64,000 nucleotides of DNA, taken from NCBI GenBank assembly GCA_009735695.1, contig SRSL01000001.1, positions 124,048 through 188,047 on the forward strand. The letters run 5' to 3'. A program made the translations under genes and the position numbers. Within the stretch, counting starts at the first letter, position 1, and each line of letters opens with the position of its first letter. This document shows positions 25,151 through 33,074 of this stretch, piece by piece. The notes beneath the pieces were generated by a model. That model had not been told where the DNA came from. It made no database searches and saw only the letters and a program-made list of their open reading frames with translations. The DNA is from Christiangramia bathymodioli. Its GTDB lineage: Bacteria > Bacteroidota > Bacteroidia > Flavobacteriales > Flavobacteriaceae.

Positions 25151-26245
25151 TTACAGCTTGATATCAGACGCATCATACCAGTGTTTCTTCTGGGTGATGG
25201 TTCCATTTTCAAGGGTAAGTAATCCCGGATTTGACCGTACGATGGTCTTTAAAGCAGTCTCATCGGTTTGGTAGAATTCAAAGTCAAGATCGTATTTCTT
25301 CTTCAGTTCATTTTGAAGCTCGGTTCCTGAAGCCGTAAGCCCGATCACTCGGTAGCCCTTAGACCTGGCCTCGTCGCTTAAAGATTTCACCGCTTTGTAA
25401 CCTTCCCGTTCAGTAGACCTCAGATTATAGGCGATAACCAGGAAAACTTTATCCTCTTCAAGGATCTGCTGAGTGATATCCCCTTCCGGACCTTCGATTA
25501 CGAAATCGTGAATGTGCGGCACATAACCCTCTTCGACCTGCTTAGTCTCCACACCTATGAATTCACCATCTACCTGTGGATATTCACCGGTATTCTTAAT
25601 AATCGTTTCCTCCCCGTTCTGGTTAAATTTCCATTCATATTCATAGACCGGCTCCGGAGCTCCTTCCGGAATGGTCATTTTTTCGGAAATATTATTTCCG
25701 ATTTTATAAGGCCTGAAATCGAATACTGGCAGATGCATCAGCACATAATAACAGAAGGCAAAACAGGCGATAAACGATCCGAAGATGATCCATCGATGCG
25801 ATTTAGGATTGAATACCGGGGTGATATATTTCTGATTAAAGAAAATCACTAGTATAAGCACTAAAAGGATCACATCTTTGTAAAAGGATTCCCAGGGTGT
25901 TAGCGGAATGGCATCACCAAAGCAGCCGCAATCGGTTACTTTGTTATAATATGCCGAATAAAAGGTTAAAAAGGTAAAGAACAGGATCATCAGTAACAGG
26001 CACCAGCTCGTAAACTTTGGCGCATAGCCAATTAGCAGCATGATCCCGAGCACCAGTTCAAAAATCACGATCATGATCCCGATAATAAGCGCAAATGGAA
26101 CCAGGAACGGAATGTCCAGAACAGGTTCGCTGAAGTACTCCTGAAGTTTAAATGAAAATCCTACCGGATCGTTCAGTTTGATAAATCCGGAAAAAATAAA
26201 CAGAACTCCAACCAGTACCCTGGCCACGCTTACTAATGCTTTCAT
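25151..26245 (-). CDS. BT_3928-family DoxX/MauE-like membrane protein with thioredoxin-like tail
   Basis: A 364-residue protein. Residues 1 to about 175 hold four or five membrane helices of the DoxX/MauE type, beginning VARVLVGVLFIFSGFIKLNDP. They include a CGCFGDAIPLTPWESFYKD segment typical of proteins that handle thiols at the membrane. A soluble tail (about 195-364) ends in a thioredoxin-like domain (EDKVFLVIAYNL, then GYRVIGLTASGTE) with no CxxC at the usual place. The upstream DUF1599 gene is 15 bases away. It may shuttle electrons or help disulfide chemistry in the envelope; this is inferred from the fold only. Confidence 0.8.
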   Translation of the reverse strand: MKALVSVARVLVGVLFIFSGFIKLNDPVGFSFKLQEYFSEPVLDIPFLVPFALIIGIMIVIFELVLGIMLLIGYAPKFTSWCLLLMILFFTFLTFYSAYYNKVTDCGCFGDAIPLTPWESFYKDVILLVLILVIFFNQKYITPVFNPKSHRWIIFGSFIACFAFCYYVLMHLPVFDFRPYKIGNNISEKMTIPEGAPEPVYEYEWKFNQNGEETIIKNTGEYPQVDGEFIGVETKQVEEGYVPHIHDFVIEGPEGDITQQILEEDKVFLVIAYNLRSTEREGYKAVKSLSDEARSKGYRVIGLTASGTELQNELKKKYDLDFEFYQTDETALKTIVRSNPGLLTLENGTITQKKHWYDASDIKL

Positions 26246-26260
26246 GCCTTGAAAATTGAA

Positions 26261-26818
26261 TTATTGATTGGCCTTTTCTTCAGCCTCCATAAAATGTATC
26301 ATCGCAAATACCGAATAATTGATCATATCCTGGTAATTGGCATCGATGCCTTCGCTCACCAGGGTTTTCCCCTTATTATCTTCTATTTGTTTAACTCTGA
26401 GTAATTTCTGAATGATCAGATCGGTAAGTGAACTAATTCGCATATCTCTCCAGGCCTCTCCATAATCATGATTCTTATCCATCATCAAGGCCTTGGTTTC
26501 AGCTATCTTTTCGTCGTAGAGCTTTATGGCATCGTCTGCATTTAAATCGGGCTGATCTGCCACCCCCTTCTCCAGCTGAATAAGGGCCATTACCGAATAA
26601 TTGATGATCCCGATGAATTCTGATTTTTCATCCTCGTCAACTTTGCGAGTTCCGCTTTCCTGAAGTTGCCTTATTCGCTGCGCTTTGATAAAGATCTGGT
26701 CGGTAAGTGACGGCAGCCTTAAAATTCTCCAGGCACAGCCGTAATCTTTCATTTTATTTAGGAACAAACTACGGCAACCGGTGATTACCGCATCGTATTG
26801 TTTTGAGGTCTCCTGCAT
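26261..26818 (-). CDS. DUF1599 (Nmad1) protein with internal duplication
   Basis: A 185-residue protein made of two copies of one unit. Residues 8-88 hold YDAVITGCRSLFLNKMKDYG-CAWRILRLPSLTDQ and a closing INYSVMALIQLE. Residues 101-180 hold YDEKIAETKALMMDKNHDYG-EAWRDMRISSLTDL and INYSVFAMIHFME. The conserved KxxDYGxAWRxxRxxSLTDxI core matches DUF1599, also called nucleotide modification associated domain 1. The function is not established; the fold resembles all-alpha nucleotide-binding proteins. It is divergent from folP and probably co-transcribed with the BT_3928-like gene. Confidence 0.85.
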   Translation of the reverse strand: MQETSKQYDAVITGCRSLFLNKMKDYGCAWRILRLPSLTDQIFIKAQRIRQLQESGTRKVDEDEKSEFIGIINYSVMALIQLEKGVADQPDLNADDAIKLYDEKIAETKALMMDKNHDYGEAWRDMRISSLTDLIIQKLLRVKQIEDNKGKTLVSEGIDANYQDMINYSVFAMIHFMEAEEKANQ

Positions 26819-26902
26819 GAAGTAGTTCTAATTTGCGTAAATTTCGGGCAAATATTTCAGATAGTCAAAGTTATTTCTTTCGCCATCAAAAACCCGAAAC
26901 CC

Positions 26903-27727
26903 ATGTTCATCAATTGCAAAGGAACCCTGATAGACCTCTCCCAACCCAAAGTCATGGGAATTATTAACCTGACTCCCGATTCTTTTTACAGCGGAAGCAG
27001 GTCTTCTTCGGAAAAGGATCTATTATCAACTGCTGAAAGAATGCTACACGAAGGAGCCGATTTTCTCGACCTAGGAGCCTACAGTTCCAGGCCCGGAGCC
27101 GTTGATATTTCGGTAGAAGAAGAACTGAAGCGACTTCTTCCTGCGGTAGAAACACTTTTAAAACATTTCCCGGAAGCCTTATTATCTATAGACACTTTCA
27201 GGTCTGAAGTTGCCGGGAAAGCAATCCAGAGCGGCGGAGCTATTATCAATGATATTTCAGCAGGAAAACTGGACGAAAATATGATGAAAACCGTTGCCAA
27301 ATACCAAGTTCCATATATTATGATGCATATGAAAGGAACTCCACAAAACATGAAGGATCTCAACCAATATGACGACCTGCTTGGGGATGTACTTTTCTAT
27401 TTTTCAGAACGAATCAGGGCGGCCAGGGAACACGGGATTAACGATCTAATCATCGATCCCGGTTTTGGATTTGCCAAAAACATTGAGCAAAATTATGAAA
27501 TGCTTTCAAAACTTCAGCTTTTCAAAAACCTGGAACTACCCCTTCTTGTAGGTGTTTCGAGAAAAAGTATGATCTGGAAAAAACTCGGCATCACCCCAGA
27601 AGAGGCATTAAACGGTACCACCGTTTTAAATTCCTTTGCCCTGGCAAAAGGAGCACAAATTCTCCGCGTTCATGATGTAAAAGAAGCCGTGGATTGCATC
27701 AAATTAAGCAGCGAATTGATAAACTAA
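26903..27727 (+). CDS. folP: Dihydropteroate synthase
   Basis: A 274-residue TIM-barrel enzyme that joins p-aminobenzoate to dihydropterin pyrophosphate in folate synthesis and is the sulfonamide target. Signature motifs are VMGIINLTPDSFYSGSR near residue 17, DFLDLGAYSSRPGA near 52, DISAGKLD near 113, IIDPGFGFAKN near 187 and VGVSRKSM near 215. The length is normal. It is followed 37 bases later by cdaA, a pairing that I recall as common in Bacteroidota. It is divergent from DUF1599. Confidence 0.97.
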   Translation: MFINCKGTLIDLSQPKVMGIINLTPDSFYSGSRSSSEKDLLSTAERMLHEGADFLDLGAYSSRPGAVDISVEEELKRLLPAVETLLKHFPEALLSIDTFRSEVAGKAIQSGGAIINDISAGKLDENMMKTVAKYQVPYIMMHMKGTPQNMKDLNQYDDLLGDVLFYFSERIRAAREHGINDLIIDPGFGFAKNIEQNYEMLSKLQLFKNLELPLLVGVSRKSMIWKKLGITPEEALNGTTVLNSFALAKGAQILRVHDVKEAVDCIKLSSELIN

Positions 27728-27764
27728 AATTAGATTTTCTATTTTTACATAAAACCCCGGCGCA

Positions 27765-28538
27765 TTGGACATTATTGACCTTCGAATTCTCGATATCCTA
27801 GACATCGTTTTTGTAGCCCTCCTGCTATACTACGTTTATAAACTTGTTAGGGGTACCGCGGCGGTAAATATCTTTATCGGGATCGTGGTGATCTACCTCG
27901 CATGGTTACTCACCCAGTTGCTTCAAATGGAGCTACTTAGCAGTGTGCTGGGAGAATTCATAGGGGTGGGAGTTTTTGCTTTGATCGTGGTTTTCCAGCA
28001 GGAGATCAGGAAATTCCTTTTGATGATAGGCTCTACCAATTTTACTCAAAAAGGACGATTCTTCCGGGGCTTTAAATTCACCAGGGACGATTTCGAATCG
28101 AATACTGATGTGGATGCTATCGTGGATGCCTGCGAAAGTATGGGCAACAGCTATACCGGAGCCCTTATGGTCATTCAGAAAAGCAGCAAGCTGGATTTTG
28201 TAAAGAATACCGGGGATAAAATGAAGATCGACCTCAACCAACCCATTATCGAATCGATATTTTTCAAGAACAGTCCTTTGCATGATGGTGCCATGATCAT
28301 CGAAGAAAACAAAATCACCGCTACCCGGGTAATATTACCAGTCTCTAACGACCGTTCCATACCGCTACGATTTGGTTTAAGACACCGTGCTGCTGTTGGG
28401 ATCACTGAAAAAACCGATGCTCTGGCCCTGGTTGTAAGCGAAGAAACCGGGCAAACTTCGTATATTAAAGACGGACAATTCGTCATGTTCGAAACCATGA
28501 ACGAGTTAAGAGAAAAACTCAAAGAAGACCTTAATTAA
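27765..28538 (+). CDS. cdaA: Diadenylate cyclase (CdaA type)
   Basis: A 257-residue membrane-bound DAC enzyme making cyclic di-AMP from two ATP. It has three N-terminal membrane helices (about 10-90). The DAC domain follows with SPLHDGAMII near residue 168 (DGA motif) and LRFGLRHRAAVGI near 203 (RHR motif), both intact. The frame has no ATG until well into the membrane region, so the TTG at 27765 (reading MDIIDLRILDILDI) is taken as the start. c-di-AMP usually controls potassium uptake and cell-wall balance. The folP neighbour is conserved rather than functional context. Confidence 0.95.
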   Translation: MDIIDLRILDILDIVFVALLLYYVYKLVRGTAAVNIFIGIVVIYLAWLLTQLLQMELLSSVLGEFIGVGVFALIVVFQQEIRKFLLMIGSTNFTQKGRFFRGFKFTRDDFESNTDVDAIVDACESMGNSYTGALMVIQKSSKLDFVKNTGDKMKIDLNQPIIESIFFKNSPLHDGAMIIEENKITATRVILPVSNDRSIPLRFGLRHRAAVGITEKTDALALVVSEETGQTSYIKDGQFVMFETMNELREKLKEDLN

Positions 28539-28547
28539 TCCTTGAAT

Positions 28548-29294
28548 ATGAAATGCAGGAACTGTCATTTTGAGCTTGATAAAAATGACAATTTTTGTTC
28601 TCATTGCGGTGCCAAAATTATTGATAAACGCTTAAGCATTCGCAATTTAAGTGCTGAAGTCTTACAGGCTTTCTGGAGCCTTGAGTCCAGCAAACCAGTT
28701 ATCACCTTTATCAATCTTTTTCGAAACCCATTAGATGTAATTGAAGGTTACATCAATGGGCTTAGAAACCGGTACATTAGTCCTTATGGCTATTTCACCA
28801 TTGCACTCAGCCTTACAGGAATCTATACCTTTATTTACCTCACCTACTTTCCGGAATATATAGACTCCCGAATCACGACTAAGGACCTGGACCAGCAGGA
28901 AATCTCACGTGAATTAACCACGGAAATCCTGCGGCACATCAACCTGATCACCTTTTTATTCATTCCAGTACTCACTTTATTATCCAGACTCGTCTTTTGG
29001 AAAGATTCACGCTATAACCTGGCTGAACACCTCATCATTCATCTCTATGCCTATTCGCACATACACATCGTTTCTTCCCTTCTCAACCTTATTTCGCTGG
29101 CAGATGTCAGGGCTTTCCAGGTGATGCATTTTATAAGCATTCCACTTTATTTCATCTATTACACCTATATTCTAAAGCTATTATACCGGCTGAGTCTTGG
29201 AAAGATGCTGTTGAAAACCCTTCTTTTTTCACTTGTATTGGCCCTGGTCTATTTTGTACTGATCGTTTTGACCCTTGCAGTTCTATCTGACTAA
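28548..29294 (+). CDS. DUF3667 family zinc-ribbon membrane protein (first copy)
   Basis: A 248-residue protein from the ATG at 28548; an in-frame TTG two codons earlier is ignored. It begins with a zinc ribbon of two CxxC pairs (CRNC near residue 3, CSHC near 19). It then has the DUF3667 pattern of FINLFRNPLDVIEGYINGLRNRYISPYGYF followed by about four membrane helices. A second, longer family member is at 53186. The role is unknown. The gene follows cdaA after nine bases and is probably on its transcript, which may link it to envelope homeostasis. Confidence 0.85.
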   Translation: MKCRNCHFELDKNDNFCSHCGAKIIDKRLSIRNLSAEVLQAFWSLESSKPVITFINLFRNPLDVIEGYINGLRNRYISPYGYFTIALSLTGIYTFIYLTYFPEYIDSRITTKDLDQQEISRELTTEILRHINLITFLFIPVLTLLSRLVFWKDSRYNLAEHLIIHLYAYSHIHIVSSLLNLISLADVRAFQVMHFISIPLYFIYYTYILKLLYRLSLGKMLLKTLLFSLVLALVYFVLIVLTLAVLSD

Positions 29295-29301
29295 TTTGAT
29301 A

Positions 29302-31068
29302 TTAAATAGCTTCTTCAGCCTTGAACTGAACTTCGTATAATTTACGGTAATAACCATCCACTTTTTTCAGCAATTCTTTGTGATTGCCCATTTCAGCGAT
29401 CTCTCCCTGGTCCATTACGATGATCTTGTCAGCCTTTTTGATAGTGGCCAACCGGTGAGCGATTACGATAGAAGTACGGCCTTCGGTGATCTTGTCGGTA
29501 GCGTCTTGGATAAGTTGTTCGCTATAGGAATCTACCGAGGAAGTTGCCTCATCAAGCACCAGGATGCTCGGATTAGTCACATAAGCCCTTAAAAATGAAA
29601 TAAGTTGCCGCTGACCTGATGAAAGCATAGCTCCGCGCTCCTTCACATTATATTGATAGCCGTTAGGAAGCGTACTTATAAATTCATGGATCCCGATCTG
29701 TTTGGCAGCCGCGATCACATCTTCATCTGAAATATCTGGATTATCCAGGTTAATATTGTTCATGATGGTATCGGCAAATAGGAAAACGTTCTGCAACACT
29801 ACAGCGATCTGGGCTCTGAGAGACTGAAGTTTAATTTCCTTGATATCGATACCGTCTACCATGATTTTACCGCTATCGATCTCGTAGAACCGGTTCAGCA
29901 GGTTGATAATGGTTGATTTTCCTGCACCTGTAGCCCCTACAATAGCAACGGTTTCACCCGCTTCCACTTTAAAGGAAATACCCTTTAGCACTTCTTCGTC
30001 TTCCACATAGCTGAATCGAACATTTTTAAACTCGATCTCTCCTTTTAAATCCTGAATCTCTATAGTTCCATTATCTTCAATGCTCGACTCGGTATCCAGA
30101 ATGCCGAAGACCCGGTTCGCTGCAACCATTCCCATCTGCAGCGTATTGAACTTATCAGCGATCTGCCTTAAGGGTCTAAAAAGCATTTGAGACAATTCTA
30201 TAAAAGCGACAATAATACCAAGGCTCATGTCATCTCCTGCAATAACCCGTAATCCACCGAACCAAACGATCAAACCAATGGTGATAGAGGTGGACATTTC
30301 AGCAATTGGAAAAAATATCGAGTTGTACCATACCGTCTTTACCCAGGCCTTTCGATGTTTATCATTGATCTCCTGAAAATTGGCATATTCGGTCTTCTCT
30401 CTTGTAAAAAGCTGTACTATCTTCATTCCCGTGATACGCTCCTGTACAAACGTGTTCAGGTTCGCCACCTGCGTTCTCACCTCTTCGAAGGCCAGTTTCA
30501 TTTTTTTCTGAAAAACCCTCGTAGCATATATAATAAATGGGAGAACGGTTAGAACCAGCAAGGTGAGCTCCCAGCTTTTATAGAACATCACCCCTAAAAC
30601 CACCAGCATTTTGAGGAGATCACTAATGATCATAAACAAGCCCTGGCTGAAGATACTCGCGATGGTCTCGATATCGCTCACCGCCCTGGTCACAAGCCTT
30701 CCAACTGCCGACTTATCGTAATATTTCATACGGAAGCCAAGCATGTGCTCGAATAGCTTCACACGGATATCGCGGACTACTTCCTGGCCCAGCCAGTTAG
30801 CGTAGTAAATAAAACAGAACTGGAAGATCACTTCGAGAATGAGCACTCCCAGCATGAGGCTTACATAATAGATAAGACTATCGAAATCTGCAGGGATAAG
30901 CGCCTCATCTACCGCATTTTGAAGAAGAATGGGCCTTAGAACCGCGAATAGCGAAACCAGGATGGCAGCAACACCCACAAAATAAAAGATGCGTTTATAG
31001 GGATTGGTATATTTAAGCAGCCGCTTAAATAAATCCATATCGAATGCATTTCCTGTTTTAGAAGCCAT
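29302..31068 (-). CDS. ABC exporter, fused permease and ATPase (MsbA-like)
   Basis: A 588-residue half-transporter: six membrane helices (about 25-320) followed by the ATPase domain. Motifs are Walker A GATGAGKST near 378, the Q-loop AVVLQNVFLF near 425, Walker B ILVLDEATSSVD near 505 and H-loop IAHRLAT near 538. The signature reads LSSGQRQ rather than the common LSGGQ, a known tolerated variant. It works as a dimer and exports lipid or drug-like molecules; the substrate is not predictable. Its ATG directly follows the truA stop, so the two are co-transcribed. Confidence 0.92.
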   Translation of the reverse strand: MASKTGNAFDMDLFKRLLKYTNPYKRIFYFVGVAAILVSLFAVLRPILLQNAVDEALIPADFDSLIYYVSLMLGVLILEVIFQFCFIYYANWLGQEVVRDIRVKLFEHMLGFRMKYYDKSAVGRLVTRAVSDIETIASIFSQGLFMIISDLLKMLVVLGVMFYKSWELTLLVLTVLPFIIYATRVFQKKMKLAFEEVRTQVANLNTFVQERITGMKIVQLFTREKTEYANFQEINDKHRKAWVKTVWYNSIFFPIAEMSTSITIGLIVWFGGLRVIAGDDMSLGIIVAFIELSQMLFRPLRQIADKFNTLQMGMVAANRVFGILDTESSIEDNGTIEIQDLKGEIEFKNVRFSYVEDEEVLKGISFKVEAGETVAIVGATGAGKSTIINLLNRFYEIDSGKIMVDGIDIKEIKLQSLRAQIAVVLQNVFLFADTIMNNINLDNPDISDEDVIAAAKQIGIHEFISTLPNGYQYNVKERGAMLSSGQRQLISFLRAYVTNPSILVLDEATSSVDSYSEQLIQDATDKITEGRTSIVIAHRLATIKKADKIIVMDQGEIAEMGNHKELLKKVDGYYRKLYEVQFKAEEAI

Positions 31069-31815
31069 CTATTCTTTTATAATATTTTCAGGATAAACGA
31101 TCCTGCTAAGGTACAATCCGTGGGCGGGCACCGATGCTCCGGCCTTTCCACGATCTTCACTTTCTATAATTTCCTTCATTCGATCTACGGAATATTTCCC
31201 CTGCCCAATATCGGTCAAGGTTCCAACGATCGCCCTAACCATATTTCTCAAAAACCTATCGGCCGTTATGTGGAATACCAGACGATTTCCATCTTTCTTC
31301 CATTCAGCATGATCTATCCGGCAATTATAGGTTTTTACATCGGTCCTACTTCGGGAAAAACTTTTAAAATTAGTGTATTCTTTCAGAATGGCAGCCGCCA
31401 GATTCATTTTTTTGATATCCAGCGGCAACTTTACCAGCCAGGCAAAATCTTGTAAAAAAGCGTCTTTTTCCTGGATGACATGGTATTCATAACTTCTGGA
31501 AACCGCGTCGAATCTGGCATGAGCATCTTCCTTAACACCAAAAATACCGGCAACGGCTATATCCTTCGGAAGCATGGAATTGAGCTTATATTTTAGCTGA
31601 GCGGTATCCAACTGATCCTCATGATCGAAATGAGCGAACATTTGAAGCGCATGAACTCCGGCATCGGTTCTTCCTGCCCCAACGATATCTATCGATTCCC
31701 GTAAAACAGTGCTAAGTTTTGATTCCAGAACTTCCTGTACACTTATCGCTGATGGCTGATTCTGCCAGCCATGATAGGCCTTTCCAAAATAAGAGAGTTC
31801 AATAAAATACCTCAA
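31069..31815 (-). CDS. truA: tRNA pseudouridine synthase A
   Basis: A 248-residue TruA that makes pseudouridine 38-40 in the tRNA anticodon arm. The catalytic Asp is in GAGRTDAGVHA near residue 50; YFIELSYFGKAYHGWQ marks the N-terminus and FLRNMVRAIVGTL the C-terminal half. No ATG is available. Two TTG starts exist: 31848 and 31815. The 31848 triplet lies inside a TATCTTTG promoter-like box (31846-31853), so 31815, giving MRYFIEL as in relatives, is chosen. It is followed immediately by the ABC exporter gene. Confidence 0.93.
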   Translation of the reverse strand: MRYFIELSYFGKAYHGWQNQPSAISVQEVLESKLSTVLRESIDIVGAGRTDAGVHALQMFAHFDHEDQLDTAQLKYKLNSMLPKDIAVAGIFGVKEDAHARFDAVSRSYEYHVIQEKDAFLQDFAWLVKLPLDIKKMNLAAAILKEYTNFKSFSRSRTDVKTYNCRIDHAEWKKDGNRLVFHITADRFLRNMVRAIVGTLTDIGQGKYSVDRMKEIIESEDRGKAGASVPAHGLYLSRIVYPENIIKE

Positions 31816-31845
31816 GCCCGCTTTCTTTTTTATATTAGCGAAATG

Positions 31846-31853
31846 CAAAGATA
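31846..31853 (-). promoter_or_regulatory. Possible -7 promoter box of truA
   Basis: The minus strand reads TATCTTTG, a full match to TAnnTTTG, 30 bases before the TTG start chosen for truA. A CAA (TTG on the minus strand) lies only 12 bases further, shorter than usual. Confidence 0.4.
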
Positions 31854-31923
31854 AGGCAATTCTACCAAGGAGTAAGGCTTATCCTTTCCATCCTTTGTTA
31901 AACCAATTTAAAAAAATACCCAA

Positions 31924-32415
31924 TTGAAGAAGATATTATTGCTCAGCGATACACACGGACATATTGACGAACGAATTCTGCATTACGCCAGCCAGGCAGA
32001 CGAGATATGGCATGCCGGGGATATAGGAGATCTGAACGTAACCGATCAACTAAAAGCTTTAAAACCACTAAAAGCCGTTTACGGAAATATCGACAATGCA
32101 AGCATCAGGAAGGAATTCCCACTGAACAACAGGTTTCAATGTGAAGAGGTAGACGTCTGGATCACTCATATTGGTGGATACCCGGGAAGGTACTCACCTG
32201 CAGTGAAGGAGGATATTAGGAAAAATCCGCCCAAGATCTTCATTTCAGGTCATTCCCATATTCTGAAGGTGATGAATGATAAGAATCTGGGCCTGCTTCA
32301 TATGAACCCCGGTGCAGCAGGTAAACAGGGCTTTCATAAAAAGCGCACCATGCTGCGCTTCAAAATTGACGGAAAGGAAATCAGTGATCTGGAAGTCATA
32401 GAACTGGAATCATAA
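31924..32415 (+). CDS. YfcE/MJ0936-type metallophosphoesterase
   Basis: A 163-residue calcineurin-like phosphoesterase. The dimetal-site motifs are LLLSDTHGH near residue 4 (DxH), WHAGDIGD near 30 (GD), VYGNIDN near 52 (GNxD), WITHIGG near 79 and FISGHSHI near 111 (GHSH). The family hydrolyses phosphodiesters, with physiological substrates mostly unknown. No ATG precedes the conserved region, so the TTG at 31924 is the start. A strong terminator follows directly. Confidence 0.92.
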   Translation: MKKILLLSDTHGHIDERILHYASQADEIWHAGDIGDLNVTDQLKALKPLKAVYGNIDNASIRKEFPLNNRFQCEEVDVWITHIGGYPGRYSPAVKEDIRKNPPKIFISGHSHILKVMNDKNLGLLHMNPGAAGKQGFHKKRTMLRFKIDGKEISDLEVIELES

Positions 32416-32445
32416 AAAAACCCGAAGCTCTCACTTCGGGTTTTT
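32414..32445 (+). terminator. Terminator after the phosphoesterase gene
   Basis: A-run plus CCCGAAG pairs with CTTCGGG plus T-run around a six-base loop, immediately after the stop codon. Confidence 0.85.
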
Positions 32446-32474
32446 CACGCACTAATACTACTAAGATGATAGGC

Positions 32475-32885
32475 TTATCGTAATCGATCTACAGATTTTA
32501 CGAGATCTTCGTCCTTTTTGATGGCCTTATTGGCCAGAACAAGAAAAACGATAGAAACAATAGGAAGAAACATCCCAATACCCTTCTCTGAAATTTCCAT
32601 TTCTCCAGGTAAACTTAGAGACCAATAAACAAACACTCCTAGTAAAAAAAGGTTCAATATTATATTTAGACGCCCCAAAACGAACTGAAGCTTTCTATTC
32701 TTAAACATGAAAATGCTCACTAAAGACATCGCTGCTGAAGCCAGGAACATACCAAAGGCGATCATCTGGTCCTGAGCATACACTGGCATACTTTCAAAAT
32801 TTTCCCATAAAGGAAATACAAAAATAAGGCCTGCACTCACAATAACAGCCAATAACAAGTAAATAGTCTGGATTCTTTGGAGCAT
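32475..32885 (-). CDS. DUF4293 family membrane protein
   Basis: A 136-residue protein with four membrane helices and the N-terminus MLQRIQTIYLLLAVIVSAGL typical of DUF4293, a family confined to Bacteroidota. The C-terminal tail is charged (KKDEDLVKSVDRLR) and probably cytoplasmic. No function is known. It is divergent from rho, with which I recall it being neighbours in related genomes. A full -7 box (TATTTTTG) precedes it. Confidence 0.8.
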   Translation of the reverse strand: MLQRIQTIYLLLAVIVSAGLIFVFPLWENFESMPVYAQDQMIAFGMFLASAAMSLVSIFMFKNRKLQFVLGRLNIILNLFLLGVFVYWSLSLPGEMEISEKGIGMFLPIVSIVFLVLANKAIKKDEDLVKSVDRLR

Positions 32886-32905
32886 ATTTTATTGCTATAG
32901 GGCCA

Positions 32906-32940
32906 CAAAAATAAAAGAATCTTTTAAAATTACTGCTCAA
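32906..32940 (-). promoter_or_regulatory. Possible promoter of the DUF4293 gene
   Basis: The minus strand has TTG at 32940-32938, a 24-base spacer (slightly long) and TATTTTTG at 32913-32906, 21 bases before the start codon. Confidence 0.45.
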
Positions 32941-33074
32941 AAATTAGAAATAAAGTTGTATTATTGCAGGAACATTTCGTAACCAGTTCAGTGCAGGTTA
33001 CTTAAGTCTCCAAAACTTTTTGTTCTTCCTCGAGAAGTTTAAATCAACCCAAAAACAATTATTTTAACGCATTC

